This document shows, piece by piece, positions 22,360 through 50,153 of a DNA stretch of 64,000 nt. The stretch covers positions 2,710,790 to 2,774,789 of the forward strand of contig NC_086363.1 in NCBI RefSeq assembly GCF_036324505.1, in the 5' to 3' direction. The DNA is from Eleginops maclovinus (taxonomy: Eukaryota; Chordata; Actinopteri; Perciformes; Eleginopidae). The notes under the pieces were generated by a model. The model was not told the origin of the DNA. It ran no database searches and saw only the letters and a list, made by a program, of their open reading frames with translations. The position numbers and the translations under genes were made by a program. How positions within the stretch are numbered: the first letter of the stretch is position 1; every line of letters begins with the position of its first letter.

Positions 22360-24141
22360 CACAAGAGGAGGCAGAAACTGGCAGAATCCTTCCCATTAAA
22401 ATAATAAAATACATTCTTCCACTTTGTGCAGCTTCTGTCTCTTCTGAGTATTTTTTACATCGACCAAACAGTGGCGCGCAGGACTGTCCGACCGCCGAGT
22501 TCACACTGTGAGCAACACATCAGGAAATGTCCTAAAAATAATAAAGCAGAGGCAGCGTGGATGAGGTTTGGTGGCGTAAGAAGCTGTCTTTTGTAAGTGC
22601 TGCCTATAGTAAGTGCAACATGGACAATAATCTAAGTGCAGGCGTTCAAAAAAAGTCCAAATGTTTAGATTTTAGAAAAAGAAAATCAGGATTTAGCATT
22701 TTTGCCCCCAATTTACACCCCAAAATGTTTCCTTGCTTTTAAATAAACAAAGGGAGGTAAGAGTGCTTATCATCAGAGACTGAAAGGGGATGCTCTTTTT
22801 TGATGGAGGGCGGTTTAAAAAAAAAAAGTAAACTGCAAACGATCTGGATTAAAACCCATTTTTGAAGGATCAGCTGATGTAAATGCTGTAAGTCTAAGTA
22901 TTTTACATTTATTCTGAGGTTTTTTGTTATTCTTTAAGCATCATCTGCTGTTTCGTACTGCTGGTCGACTAACAGCGTGTAGATGCACCGTTTCTTTTAT
23001 GTATTACAGACTTGGACGTAAGATGTAACGTCTCAGTTTGGAGGTAGATGGACAGCTTTAAATAGAACTGCAGGTCGGTCTGAATAAAACCATTTTTTAA
23101 AAGTATATACTTATGGTAATCTCATGAGAGCTGGCAATAGCCATTTATCTTTACATTTTGAGGGGTTTTTTATCGTGCAAAAATGACCAATAAGTGAGGT
23201 TTCGATGCTTTCCCCTTTTTTTATATCACTTTCAATTGAATATATTTTACATTTGGTTGAATAAAAATGCACCTGGGGATCTGGGAAACATTTTACAGAC
23301 TTAAAAGTGATTCAAACTGAATCAAATGAATAGTTATTTGCACCCTAGACCTCAGGTTACATATGTGTCTCCTTAATAAGTGCATTGTTGAATTAAAATA
23401 TGCAACATAGCCAAAGCAGAGACATGCACGTTAATTTTCTGATCAACCAAACCCACAGTGTGAACTCATGGCCAAGAGGAAAGGTTATCAGACTCTCTGA
23501 TAAAACAATAATAATGAGGTAATAAAAAGGTGCACTACTGATGGTTTTCTAATAAATATACACACACAGAAAAATAGAAAAATAAAATCTCAGAAAGTCT
23601 CTGTAAATCATGTGTAAAATGTGTGTTTCTGCAGACCGACCCGGGCCTCTGTTTGGATACACAGAGCCTTTCAGCTGAGCACAAAGTGGTTCTCACATCA
23701 TACAACATCGGAGGAGTTTGTGTGTGGAATGTTGACCTTGCATACTATCCCTCTTTTCTGTTGCATACGTTGAAGTATCACGGTAAAAAAAAAAATCTGA
23801 AACACCAAGAAATCAGTACACAGGAAAGCCCTATTCCACTGAGGGGGGCATCGGACTGCAATGTGAGGGATGAGTGAGGAGGTTTTACAGAAACGTCCCG
23901 ATCATCTTGAATGTGAGGTCTGCGCTGTGTGCAAAATATAATAAAAACCCCTCTCCACAGATTCCACTACTGTCCCTAAGGAAGAAGGAAAAAGAAAAAG
24001 ACAAACCAAGACCAGGAACGTTGTGGCATTTTTTGACAGGAAATTACATTTTTGGGTCAATTTAAATCAAAATATCTCCTCTAATTCAACTGTTCCTTTG
24101 TTAAAAAGGATTTCAGTCCTTAAGAATTCTAATTCTTTGGT

Positions 24142-24415
24142 TTAAAGAAGACATAAGCTGAGTTTCAGGTTCATATTTTGTGCGTCTACTTTGACATGTC
24201 AATCACTTAGAGATGTCCCGCCTCTTTGGGAGAGCTAGCCAATAGAAATGCAAGTTTTTAGGAAGTAAAACAAGGGGATCCAATGGAGGCGTTTCAGGCA
24301 GGGGGAGAGAGACTCCTTCTGGAGGGGACACAGGGATTTTAGCCTTTGCAGACCATTAACATGCACTAAATAACACACTACAGGAAATGGAAAACCTCAT
24401 TAATAGGTCAGACTT
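24142..24415 (+). mobile_element. MITE-like element copy 7, internally deleted
   Basis: Left terminus TTAAAGAAGACATAAGC is recognisable. The middle is deleted: the text jumps from the TTCATAT segment to AATCACTTAGAGATGTCCCGCC. It then follows the family through GCTAGCCAATAG, AATGGAGGCGTTTCAGGCAG and ACACTACAGGAAATGG. Confidence 0.7.
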
Positions 24416-25695
24416 TTCTTATGCCTGATATCCAGATCATTCAAAGTCATGTAAAGATCATTTAGAAGCTACGTCTCGGTAAGGTTTGTCCTTTTTTTTT
24501 GTACTTCCTGGTCAGTGTGTTCTTTCTTCGTCAACAGAGGTCTGTTGTGTCAGACTGAGCAACAGTAGTCAACAGAAAACTGTGTGTGAGTGTGTGTTCA
24601 GTCAGTGGAGTGGATGGAGAAGAGGGTTGAATCCCAAAAAAAAAACCAAGAAGAAAAATAAAGAAGTCATCTTTTTTTTGCGACTCAACCCTTCCTGTTT
24701 CGATTCGATTTCATGACAGCTTTTTAAATTATCCATCACATGTTTTTGTTAGGAACTTCTATTACTAAAGCCTCTACTTAAATGTCATTATATAGGAACA
24801 ATATCCAAAAGGCGTTTTTTTGCTGTGATGGCGCGTGGATGCTAGGCTAGGTACTGTTAGCATCCGCAGTCGTCACGGCCAGAAACGCTTTTTAAAAGAT
24901 ATTATTATTTCTTTTATACAATGGTTACAAACACATGTACTGTCTGAAAAGTTCTCTTGAAAGTATTGTACATACATAAGAATAAAAATGGTGGAGAAAG
25001 CAAGAGAAGATGGCTAACTTAGCTCCCCGTTTAGCACGAGAGAAAGCAAAGCAATCAAACCTTCTTTTTTGTAGTGTGGCGTCTTACATAGCGCTGGATG
25101 TGATGCTGAAGGGAGCTATATAATAAATCGCTTTTTTTCAGATGGACTAATCCTCCACTGTATTACAATATCATGGTGCCAGAAATAAACCATTAGAATT
25201 TAAAAAAGGAAAAACCCCTACAGATCCAATCCACGTTATACATACTTAATTCATTACATTTTTTTTAAAGAAATAAAGCAGTTACAAGAGATCCCCAAGT
25301 CTTTGTCCTTCTGTACTGTACAATACTACCCGCCTGCATGGCAAACACTGATAGGCTGAGAGATAGCATGAAGATACACAGAGAAAAGAGAGAGAGAGAG
25401 CCCGAGAGGGTCTCCATATTCACAGCTGCTGAGGTGAGGGGGTAAAAATGTGACAGACAGACAGTTAAATAATCATAACAGTCTCTTTTTCTTATACTTT
25501 GAAAGAATAAAAATAAACACCTCCTCCTTTGGGTACGAGGGGGAGAAAGACACGTAAAAACTGAGCAGCATCCCGTCTGTCTCCCATCCCATCAAATCCA
25601 TCCGTTCCAATCAAAGCTTGTTCTGAAGTGATGATGAAGATGACGGTGAGAGCAGAATTTCATTTAAAACAGAAGACGTATTTAGTAATAATATG

Positions 25696-25820
25696 TAGAA
25701 GAAGACGAAGAAGAAGAAGAAGAAGAAGAAGAAGAAGAAGAAGAAGAAGAAGAAGAAGAAGAAGATGAAGAAGAAGAAGAAGATGAAGACGAAGAAAAAG
25801 TAGAAGAAGAAGAAGAAGCT
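25696..25820. repeat. (GAA)n polypurine trinucleotide array
   Basis: About 125 bases consist almost entirely of GAA units, with a few GAC and GAT interruptions. The plus strand is all-purine over long stretches, and the presumed ncoa1 transcript would read (CUU)n. A second, shorter GAA array lies at 58057-58098. Confidence 0.95.
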
Positions 25821-26087
25821 CGGGAAAAACTCCAACTTCCACCAGGCACTGTAGCTGATAGAGAGAGACAGTCACAGAACCAGCTGATACTGAGCTTCTA
25901 TCCCACAATGCAACAGAGGTCTGAAACATTAACATTCCCACATCGCTGAGAGACAGGTAGAGTGAACGAAAACACAACAAATAAAATAAAAAAGCCAGAG
26001 AGGCTGCAGTGTGGGATACCCCCGACACTTTTTTTTTTAAAATGATGAGCCCAGCTGTATGCTGCAACTCAAAGCTCCCAAGATGCA

Positions 26088-26109
26088 CTGCTGCTGCTGC
26101 TGCTGCTGC
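26088..26109. repeat. (CTG)7 trinucleotide repeat
   Basis: Seven uninterrupted CTG units, or (CAG)7 in the ncoa1 sense strand. It lies about 450 bases past the stop codon, so it is non-coding. Confidence 0.9.
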
Positions 26110-26552
26110 GGCCCGACAGAAACAAAAAGGAGGCCGGCCCTGATTTGACAGTGACGACAACTTGGCAAATCTACAATGATGTTGCAGTTGCTTTTTTTTC
26201 TCGGGTTAGGAAGCAGGAAGTAGGTCACCAAAAGGAATGAGCAGCAAGACAACACTGCCTTTCGATAGGCTGAGGCAGACAGACAGGTTGTCAGACAGAT
26301 TAGACAGGCAGGTTTTAAAAATACACTGCTGCTCCTTCTGACTTTTCTCTCAAAAAGAAAAAAAATACCGAGCCCCCCCCCCCTGGGGGATCCAGAAGTG
26401 GTGAGGCTGCGTGACTCTGAAACCCTCCAAACATCCATCCTTCCAATCCGAGCGGCGAGACAGAGGCAGCGATGGGTCTGGTGCTCCGACCTCTGAGGTG
26501 TAGAAGTGAGAAGTATGTAGAGGAGCTGAGGAGGGGGTCGTCGAGGCGTCGT

Positions 26553-41845
<15,293 letters not shown>

Positions 41846-42428
41846 TTTCAGCTTTAACTGACCTGCAGAGGAGGAACACACGGCAAAGAGAGGAAAGGTC
41901 AACAACAGAACTTATGAAGCATAAAAATGTTATGTTTTCAGGCAGGTTTCGTGCAGCTTCTACTAAAACCTGCAGTGGCCAACATATCATATATAGTCAT
42001 TATTATTTGGATACCTTTAATGATAGGGGGTGGTTTGCACACACAATTATGCAACAGCTTTTACTGGCACAAACACCGTCACAAATTCACACCACAAAAA
42101 GGAGAGATAAATTCGGGATTCCCTGGAAATTATATACATTTTTTAAATGTGAAAATAGATGAACAAACACACTTTAGAAAAATAGCTGCAGCAACAAATA
42201 AGCACTGATATAAATAATAATAATTATTCACAATTTAGAAATGTGTGTTTTTTACTGGCTGTTTAAATAAATGAAGTTATCATTTTCTGTAGAAGTACAC
42301 TAATAACTTCAGAGTCACTGTTACAGTACACATTTTAAATACTAATATGAATTGCTTTGTATTCTTATTGTACACTTTATGATCTATATATTTATTAAAA
42401 TAGTTGAAGTGCAAAACATATATGAATA

Positions 42429-42666
42429 TGAAGATGAAGATTCAACTTTATTGTCATTGCACAGAGTACAAGTACTAGGACAACGAAATGCGGTCTCTGC
42501 ATTTGACCCATCCTAGTGTTAGGAGCAGTGGGCTGCCATTATGTACGGCGCCCGGGGAGCAGTGTAGGTAACCAGTGTCTTGCTCAGGGACACACCACGG
42601 TGGCACTTGGTCTTTCGGGGACTTGAACTGGTGACCTTCCAGTTCCCAGGCCAAGCCCCACCACCA
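42429..42666 (-). repeat. tRNA-derived SINE (minus orientation) in an ncoa1 intron
   Basis: Nearly identical to 4953-5221 over the body. The tRNA-like head is shortened: the segment between CCAAGCCCC and CCACCA is missing. Confidence 0.82.
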
Positions 42667-43739
42667 TATATATTGGTCTAAAGAAATCTGCCTTAAAATG
42701 AATATGAAATCTTTAATAAATCAAAAGTAAAGCGGATTAGTTATTAATGTCAAACCACATTATTTACTTAACATTACGATGTATTTATATATCGGCATGA
42801 CATTTAAATTAAGTTTGGTATTTCAATGCACACAGTCTGCAGCTCTGCCACAGTCCTCCTCTTGTTGGAGCTGATTTAACTCTATATCTTTATTGTAGTG
42901 TGTGGATTGCAGTATTTTATTCAAGCCTCACTAATATTGAGTCTCTGAAATTCATCCTAATGCACCTCTTCTCTGTTCTAAGTAACCATGGAAACAGGAA
43001 ATGCTGCAACGTTTGATGCAGCACACGAGCGACTCATTAAGCCCCGATATTAAAAAAACAACAAGCTTTAAATGGCATCGCAAATTTAATTTAGAAGCCT
43101 CTCATTAAACCAGATGCACACAAACAAAAACAGGATTAAAATAAAGCCTGTCATGTTTAGCAAACTGCAGAGGCTGACAGGTGTTATAACTCACCTGTTT
43201 GTGAATGAATTACTGACTGAGTTTTAGGGAGGATAATAATCAGAAAGCCTTTGATTTATTCTGTTGAACTGCACACATCAGGACTCTTACTATTTAAATG
43301 ATGTGGAAATCTGTAAATCAATGATATGCAAACTAACTAGAGCCACACAAAGCCTGTTATATCCACTGGCAAAAAGCACAGCAGTCATTGTGGGAGTGCT
43401 GGGTGCCGCCGCGGGGCCGCGCTGCTCGCAGGACGCTAATCCTTCCTGACTAGCCGTGTTTACATTTCACCTCAAATAACCCCCTCTGTCCTCCTCCGCC
43501 TTCCTCATGCAGTGAACTCACAGCACAGGGAGAAATCAGAGCCCCGCTACACACTAATGGAAACACAAATTAGCCCGGTGTCTGCGTGCCGAGTTCAGCG
43601 TGTGCTAAAGTTAACAGCTGGAACTGTAAGTACGTCCAATTATTAGAGAGAAATCCATCAAAACAAGCAACAGGTCGACTCATTTATGGTCGTGTCATTA
43701 GCAGATGTAGATAGACATATTTCTTAGAAGTGGGTGAGC

Positions 43740-44165
43740 ATGTGATTCAAGTTTCAGAGCATTCAAAGGCTTTACTGTCACAAGCACAACAGCTACAGTG
43801 TAGATGTTGGCAAAGAAAACCTGAGGCTCCTCCAACAATGCAGCATACAATACGTTTAAGACCAACAAATAGTGCAAAGGGACGGAAAACACGACACAAT
43901 ACTGCAAGTAAAATCCATAAATAAGACAGCTAGATGCACGCCAGAGTACAGGAAGTTAACAATGGACAGTGGAATTAAATTAAATACGGCATATTGTAAT
44001 AATATACTTAAATATCTAGACTCTAAACACATGCAAGTCTTCAAATCAGGAGAGTTTACTTCTATTTTGTTAGACTTGTATTTGTTTTACCTCATATATA
44101 TATTCATGCTGCATTGTTGGAGGAGCGTGGGACTTAAGTTTTTCATTGCCATATCTCCACTGTAG
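43740..44165. repeat. Dispersed repeat with inverted arms, in an ncoa1 intron
   Basis: The left part (ATTCAAAGGCTTTACTGTCA, AGCTACAGTGTAG, GGCTCCTCCAACAATGCAGC) resembles 60190-60290. The right part (about 44105-44165, GCATTGTTGGAGGAGCGTGG, CATTGCCATATC) is similar to the reverse complement of the left. A third relative, in the inverted sense, is at 54455-54560. The family is unclassified; the short tails suggest a retroposon. Confidence 0.55.
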
Positions 44166-45007
44166 CTACCGGCATGAGACAATCAAGCCGTGATACTGAA
44201 TCCTGCAAAGTCAGAAGACTGTTAATCAAATCCTTCAGTCCATGTCTTGTCATTTTCACATATGTGAAAGCTAGATTCACCACATTCTAACACCAAATAA
44301 GGCCCGACTCGTAGATTTAATGTATGTATTGCCTTTCCTGCCTTTTTAAGGATACATGGGAACCTTTGCTTAGTCATTTTCTGGACTTTCTAATTATTTT
44401 TACAGCTCAAAAGTCAAATGACAGCAGTAGGAGAGCGGCTGTAAGTTTCCAGAGTGACCTTGCCATTATAACGCTGCTCATTTATCATGTTGACGACTCC
44501 TAATCAGGCCTGTGTATTTCCGTCAACACAGGATCCGTTTATTGATGGAAGGGAGAATAACACACACTGGTTCTTTTTCATGATGCACCAGGAACTGCAC
44601 TGACCCTATATTTTATTTATAAGTCCAAACTCACGCTCTCACTGCGGGTTCATGCTGTGAAAACATGCCGAACAATCTGTGCTCCTATACGCATGGAAGG
44701 AAACCTAGATGGATTAAGTACGCTCGATAAACTCAAGCACAACGAGCCTTTCAACAGCCGTCATTATATTTCTGGGGTTCTCTTGTTGCCCTCCATTGAG
44801 ATTATGTTTCATGAAAAACACTTCCTCCCACATGGAGAGTATTTACGATCCCGGCAAGTCATACATCCTTCCAACAATGGTATATCAGAAACTAAGATCA
44901 TACACTAAAGTGAGTAATAGTAGGAGTCCTGCAGTGCAATGAATCACAAAATACAAACCAATGCTTATAATGTGAACCGTCTGCAGCTGGAGCTCATCAA
45001 ACATGGA

Positions 45008-45308
45008 TTAAAGAGGACATCTTCTGCACATTTCCAGGTTGCTATCCGTATTAAGTGTCTCTACTGAGCCTTTAATGTTCAAAAAGCTCTTTATGTTTCT
45101 CATCCTGCCTGTGCTGCAGCACCTCTTTTCACCCTCTGTCTGAAACCAGAGCCCAGTCTGCTCTGATTGGTTAGCTGGCCAAGCTCTGTAGTGATTGGTC
45201 AACCTCTTAAGAGATGTCCCGCCCCTTTAGCCTATCATGTACAATGTGTTGGAGCGCTAGCCAATAGAAATGCGAGTGTTACAAAGTGATTTCATCATGT
45301 TAAATGAA
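45008..45308 (+). mobile_element. MITE-like element copy 8, in an ncoa1 intron
   Basis: It starts TTAAAGAGGACATCTTCTGC and follows the family through CTGATTGGTTAGCTGGCC and GCTAGCCAATAGAAATGCG. It breaks off just before the AC array at 45319. Confidence 0.8.
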
Positions 45309-45316
45309 ACACACCT

Positions 45317-45474
<158 letters not shown>

Positions 45475-47430
45475 GTAGACCAGGTCAGCCTCATGTTTCT
45501 TACTTTCACTATTTTTCAGGGGTCTACACAAACAGTCAGCCTCACATTTACACACTATAACCACATAAACACAACAAACATAAACAACACGTCTCATTTA
45601 ATTAGCAATCAAGTACAGAAGTGAGAAAAAAACATCCTTTCAACCATCATTACATCCATAATTAACACATTTCTACTACACATAAATAGCACCCCCCACC
45701 CCCCCCACCTACTCTATGTGACGTACGGTGGAGGACCGAGCCTTCATTCTCAGAAGAGGTAAAAGACGAGGAAGCCCAATTCCTCCACTGGCTCTCCATA
45801 ACAACCGCCTGGCATCCAAATATCTGTACGTTTGTCTTTTCTCCGCCTTCAGTTTCTCATTCCACACGTGCACACACACACCCTTAATGTATGGCTCGCA
45901 GAGGGCGGGGTGGGGGGGGGAGTGAGGAAGAGACCACCATGTAGAGAGAAGGGAGTAAGGGAGGAGGATTACCAGGCAAGGGAGGAAAAACGGGACAGAC
46001 GTAACGTTGATTATCTTTATTAGTAGTGTGAGCTCCCTAATGTATAAACACACTTTCACTTCCTTCCATTTTCTCTGTTTGGGCTTCTTTAAATATATAT
46101 ATCATTTTGGAGAACCTTGGAGGAATGTGCCATACTTTAAGGTCCATCTCCCAGCGGTCATGTATCGGTACAGATGGACACATACATGGTATAAATTCTA
46201 AGGAGTTTTTTAGATTTTTTAAAACATTTTATGATATATTTATTAAAATAATACATTACATTTAAATTGTTCCAGTTATGTTCAATTCAGTTATGTGTCA
46301 GAGCAGCGGAGCATCAGAAAAAAACCTTAATTTAATTTAAATTCAACAGGAAAGAAAGTAAAAATCAAACAAACACATAATGTTTATGTTTTTATTATTT
46401 TCTAGCATTAATATTGATTTTATTTACAGTCAAGCAACCGTTTTAATGCTGTATCACCCCGTTTAATACAGACATGCAAGTGCACGCTGTACTTGCATTA
46501 GTGTTTCATTCCAACAAAGGAAAAACAACAACTAATCTCCTTCACGAGATCGCCACGCCGCTCGTGCACACAGCCCTGCCCCCCCTCTCTGCTGCACTGA
46601 CTTGGTACGGCCCATCAGAAGCTGCTCAGTCACTGCTGCTGAGGCCCTCCCTCTTTATATAGGACAGGACGGAGACAATATATACAGCTCCAGAGGATCA
46701 GTGCACCCACTGACTCCTGGATTATATGTATACGTGTTGCATGAAACTTATGGACCTGCAACATCATGCATGATAAGAGGGAACTATCCCTGTTTGTGTT
46801 GAAGCAGCACGCTCGTCCTGCTGGGGATATTTCTTCTATTGTGTCAGCACGTTGCATCCATATAAAGTCAAATTTAGGGTCAGATTATCATAATTAATCA
46901 CTGAAAATAACAAAGATATTGTCATACAACTAAATGAATTCAACTTGCATGAATTAAGTCCCTAAGTGTTTCTGCACAAATCTTAAAATGAGCACATTTT
47001 CTTTATTAAATATTCTCAATGACGTTTCTTACCACATTCATAGCAGGTCATTTGCAAAAAAGCACCAATACAATGTCTGAAAATGCTCCCATCCTTCAGT
47101 TTAAACAGATTTATTTTGCTTTGTTTTAGAGAAAGCTGCAACATTTCTCCCTCAGATGATTTGTGAGTTTTCTGCATGCATAGGGAATGAATCTCACTGC
47201 ATCTGCAGAGGGCTTGCTTGTAACTGGGTTTGTTTAGAGTTTGTATGTAAAAAAACTGGGTTCACATGAAGTTAAAATGCAGACAGTTCTAAATGATTAA
47301 AACTGCTCTTCTTGGAAAATCAGGACAGCAGAGATGGGAGTTACATATCCCACGTCTTTGTATTGCAAGCTTTAAAAAAAAAACCACACGGCTAGAACAT
47401 ACAAGTGACACCAAGAGATGTATGTTATTT

Positions 47431-47431
47431 G

Positions 47432-47491
<60 letters not shown>
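47431..47491. repeat. (CA)n microsatellite, about 30 units
   Basis: A pure run in an ncoa1 intron. Confidence 0.94.
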
Positions 47492-47492
<1 letters not shown>

Positions 47493-49924
47493 CTCTGCAG
47501 AAAGGTTTCGCTCTAATAATCCCTATAATCCCCTCTAATCTGATAAACTACACTACCAAACCAACAACAACCAAACAAACAAACCAATTAACCTTAATTA
47601 AATAAACACCTCATCCACCGGGGAACATCGTGAAAGCACCTCAGCGCTCTCACGTCAACAGCCTCTCAAACAGCTGTTAGTCACTTTAATGGTTTTACAT
47701 CTGCATCACCTCAGCGTGTCTGTTATGTTAATATTTACAGCTGACTAACTTTAAGTTTGCACGCAATGACATGGACAAAGACAAGCAGGAGTCGGACTGC
47801 AACGAACACTTTTACTATCTATTCACCTGTCATTTATTGATTTACGCATGCAGAAAATGTGGAAAATACCATCACATTTAGGGCTACACTGTAGAAGTAT
47901 TGCTTAATATGCTATGTTGATTAATTGATTGTTTGTTTAATAAAAAATGTCTGAAAAACAACGAAAAAGTACCTTTGCAATTCCGTTGACATCCTTAAAC
48001 TGTAGTCCAACCATTAATATTAAAATAGGGGAATATTTTTAATCATAAGGCATGAAAAGCAGCACATACAGGAGGCTGAAACATTGGCTTTTGGCATTGT
48101 CCAAATGAGTCATTTCCAAAAAGTATATTCTTTTCAGTAAAACAAATCTATTGTGGACATTTGAGAAGATGGAACCTTTGATTATTTGGCATTTAAGGAA
48201 ATATAAATGAGTCTGTGGCCAAATCTTCTTTAACATATCCAATCTGTAATAGATTACCTCTGACTCTGCCCAAGTAGATGTTCCTTCTGTGACATAAACA
48301 GGAACCAGAAGAGGCAAAGGCACATTATGTAAGACGGTCCCGGGGGGCGAGTGAGGGTATGTATGATTTATAAACATGCAAAAACATTGGTGTGTGGCAC
48401 TTAAATAGTCCCTGCTTGTCAAATAAAAAACTCTGCTAAGATCCAGCCCATTGTTTCCCACCATCTGTGTCCCACCAGGATGTTTACCGAGAGAAAGAAA
48501 TACCCTTTGACTGCACTCAGCTCCACACACACACACTAAACACACACTCCTTAGTGTATAGAACAAGTCGAGTACGGTGGAGGCTGCACATGTTGTAGGT
48601 TAATGTGAGCTCTAGTATAAGACACAAAGAAAATGTTCCTATTAAGTTATTCAATATGCATGACCTCCATGTGAAAATATATGTTTATGCATAAGAGGGG
48701 GAATTATCTCTTGTGAAACCCAAAAAAATAAAGATAAAAACCCAGAATTTATGAGTAAAATCAGGTTTCTAAATCCACTTGAGTGTGTGGTGTCACGTGT
48801 CTCTTCCAAAATGTTTCACAGAGCATTTTCACTCTCACTGCCAGGCTGATAATTCATCATGAATATTCATCCTTATTTGAACTCCACTGGTGTGATTTCA
48901 AGTGTGAGCGTGGGTGTGTGTCCTCATTTCAACTCAACAAACTGCACGGGGGGTCGATTCAGACACGATGGGATGTTCAGAGACATGCAATAATGGCCCT
49001 CAATTTAGAGACTCTGAAATACTTCATTAGACAGATTGTTTCCACAATAAAAAAGCTCACAAACTTCCAATTATTTCTCACCTAGAGGCTTTTTAATCTG
49101 CTCTTGTAAAGCAAGAATAACAGACACAATTAAACAAAACCATGCATTCAAAATCCCTCAAATGAAAACAAATGAACATTTATTACGCTGTTGTCTTTTA
49201 ATGGATCTTCTCACACTGATTTAATTGCTTCTAGTCGGTCAAATTAATCTATCTTCACTTCTGCATTTTGGATTTATCATTATGGAAACGATTGCTAAGA
49301 CTGATGACAAGAAAAGCAATTAACTGATTTGTTGAACTGCAGTCAATTAATGTTCATCAACTTAGATAATAGACTCATTTGTCAAGAAAAATACCACTTT
49401 TTTTCTGCTTCAAGACTCTCAAATGTGTAGATTTACAGCTTTTCTCTTGAAAGATTTCAAATCATTTGATTATGCAGTGTAGATATAAAAACAACTCATT
49501 TTAATAAAGTCATTTCCAGTTTTTCATCACACTGCTTGTAGACTTGACGATTAATCAGATAAATGATTGATTGATAAACTCTTCGAGGGACACGTTGTAT
49601 GGCTCCTGATGTCTAAATAAATACAGCAAAATATCCAGCTCCTGTGTCTAGCTTTCACTCCTCTGAATATTAAATATTTGACCTCTGTTCACCTCTACTA
49701 CCGCCATCCTACAAACATGGCCTGGAGCCTCAGTACGGATCTCAGTAGACACACTTTTCAGTCGATAAAGTAAAAGAGTTTTGTAGGAATATTAAGTGTT
49801 GCATTATTAACATTACATGCAATACATTCTAACGGACAAGAAGCTAGTCCTGCACAGTTAATCGAAGCGTTATGGAAGACGCTATATGGACCAGGGTTTG
49901 AAAAGAGACACATACTCCACTCAC

Positions 49925-50153
49925 TTGATCTAGGGCTCTAGTGGCTGAGTCATGTGTGAGGCTGTGGTCGGCCACGTCCAGGGCTCAGAGCGAGGATAAA
50001 GGGAGGAAGGGGGAGTCAGAGGTGGGCTCACAGCGTGGAGAGGACGTGATGGAGCAGTGGTGCTGGTAGGGTGGGGGGGAGGGGTTATGGCTCCACGGCC
50101 GCTCTGTCACATGGCACCATCCCAGGTGCAGGGAGGAGCCGGCTGGCCTCCGA
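49925..50153 (-). other. ncoa1: Probable ncoa1 5' UTR exon
   Basis: On the minus strand, TTTCTTCTGTCGTCCTCTTCCAG is a good acceptor at 50154, and GATCAA|GTGAGTGG a good donor at 49925. The 229-base segment between is GC-rich compared with its flanks and does not extend the coding frame. It contains upstream start codons, including an ATGTGA start-stop at 50108-50113. Assignment to ncoa1 rests on strand, position and splice signals only. Confidence 0.5.

Larger units (their letters stand above)
18836..26552 (-). other. ncoa1: Probable long ncoa1 3' UTR
   Basis: About 7.7 kb separates the ncoa1 stop codon from the most distal minus-strand AATAAA before unc93a. No intron-exon structure or recognisable coding frame is seen in it. 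Earlier minus-strand AATAAA hexamers also exist (for example 22908-22913, 20935-20940 and 20750-20755), so shorter 3' UTRs are possible. It contains GAA, CTG, CA and TTG simple repeats and a decayed MITE, all listed separately. Confidence 0.4.

Noticed and set aside
25611..26160. Poly-Phe and poly-Leu frames on the minus strand
   Set aside because: These are readings of the GAA/CTT and CTG arrays in the presumed 3' UTR, downstream of the ncoa1 stop codon.
48039..48566. A 175-codon minus-strand frame in the long ncoa1 intron
   Set aside because: Its composition is unremarkable, I recognise no domain, and no splice signals or poly(A) signal frame it. It is probably chance.
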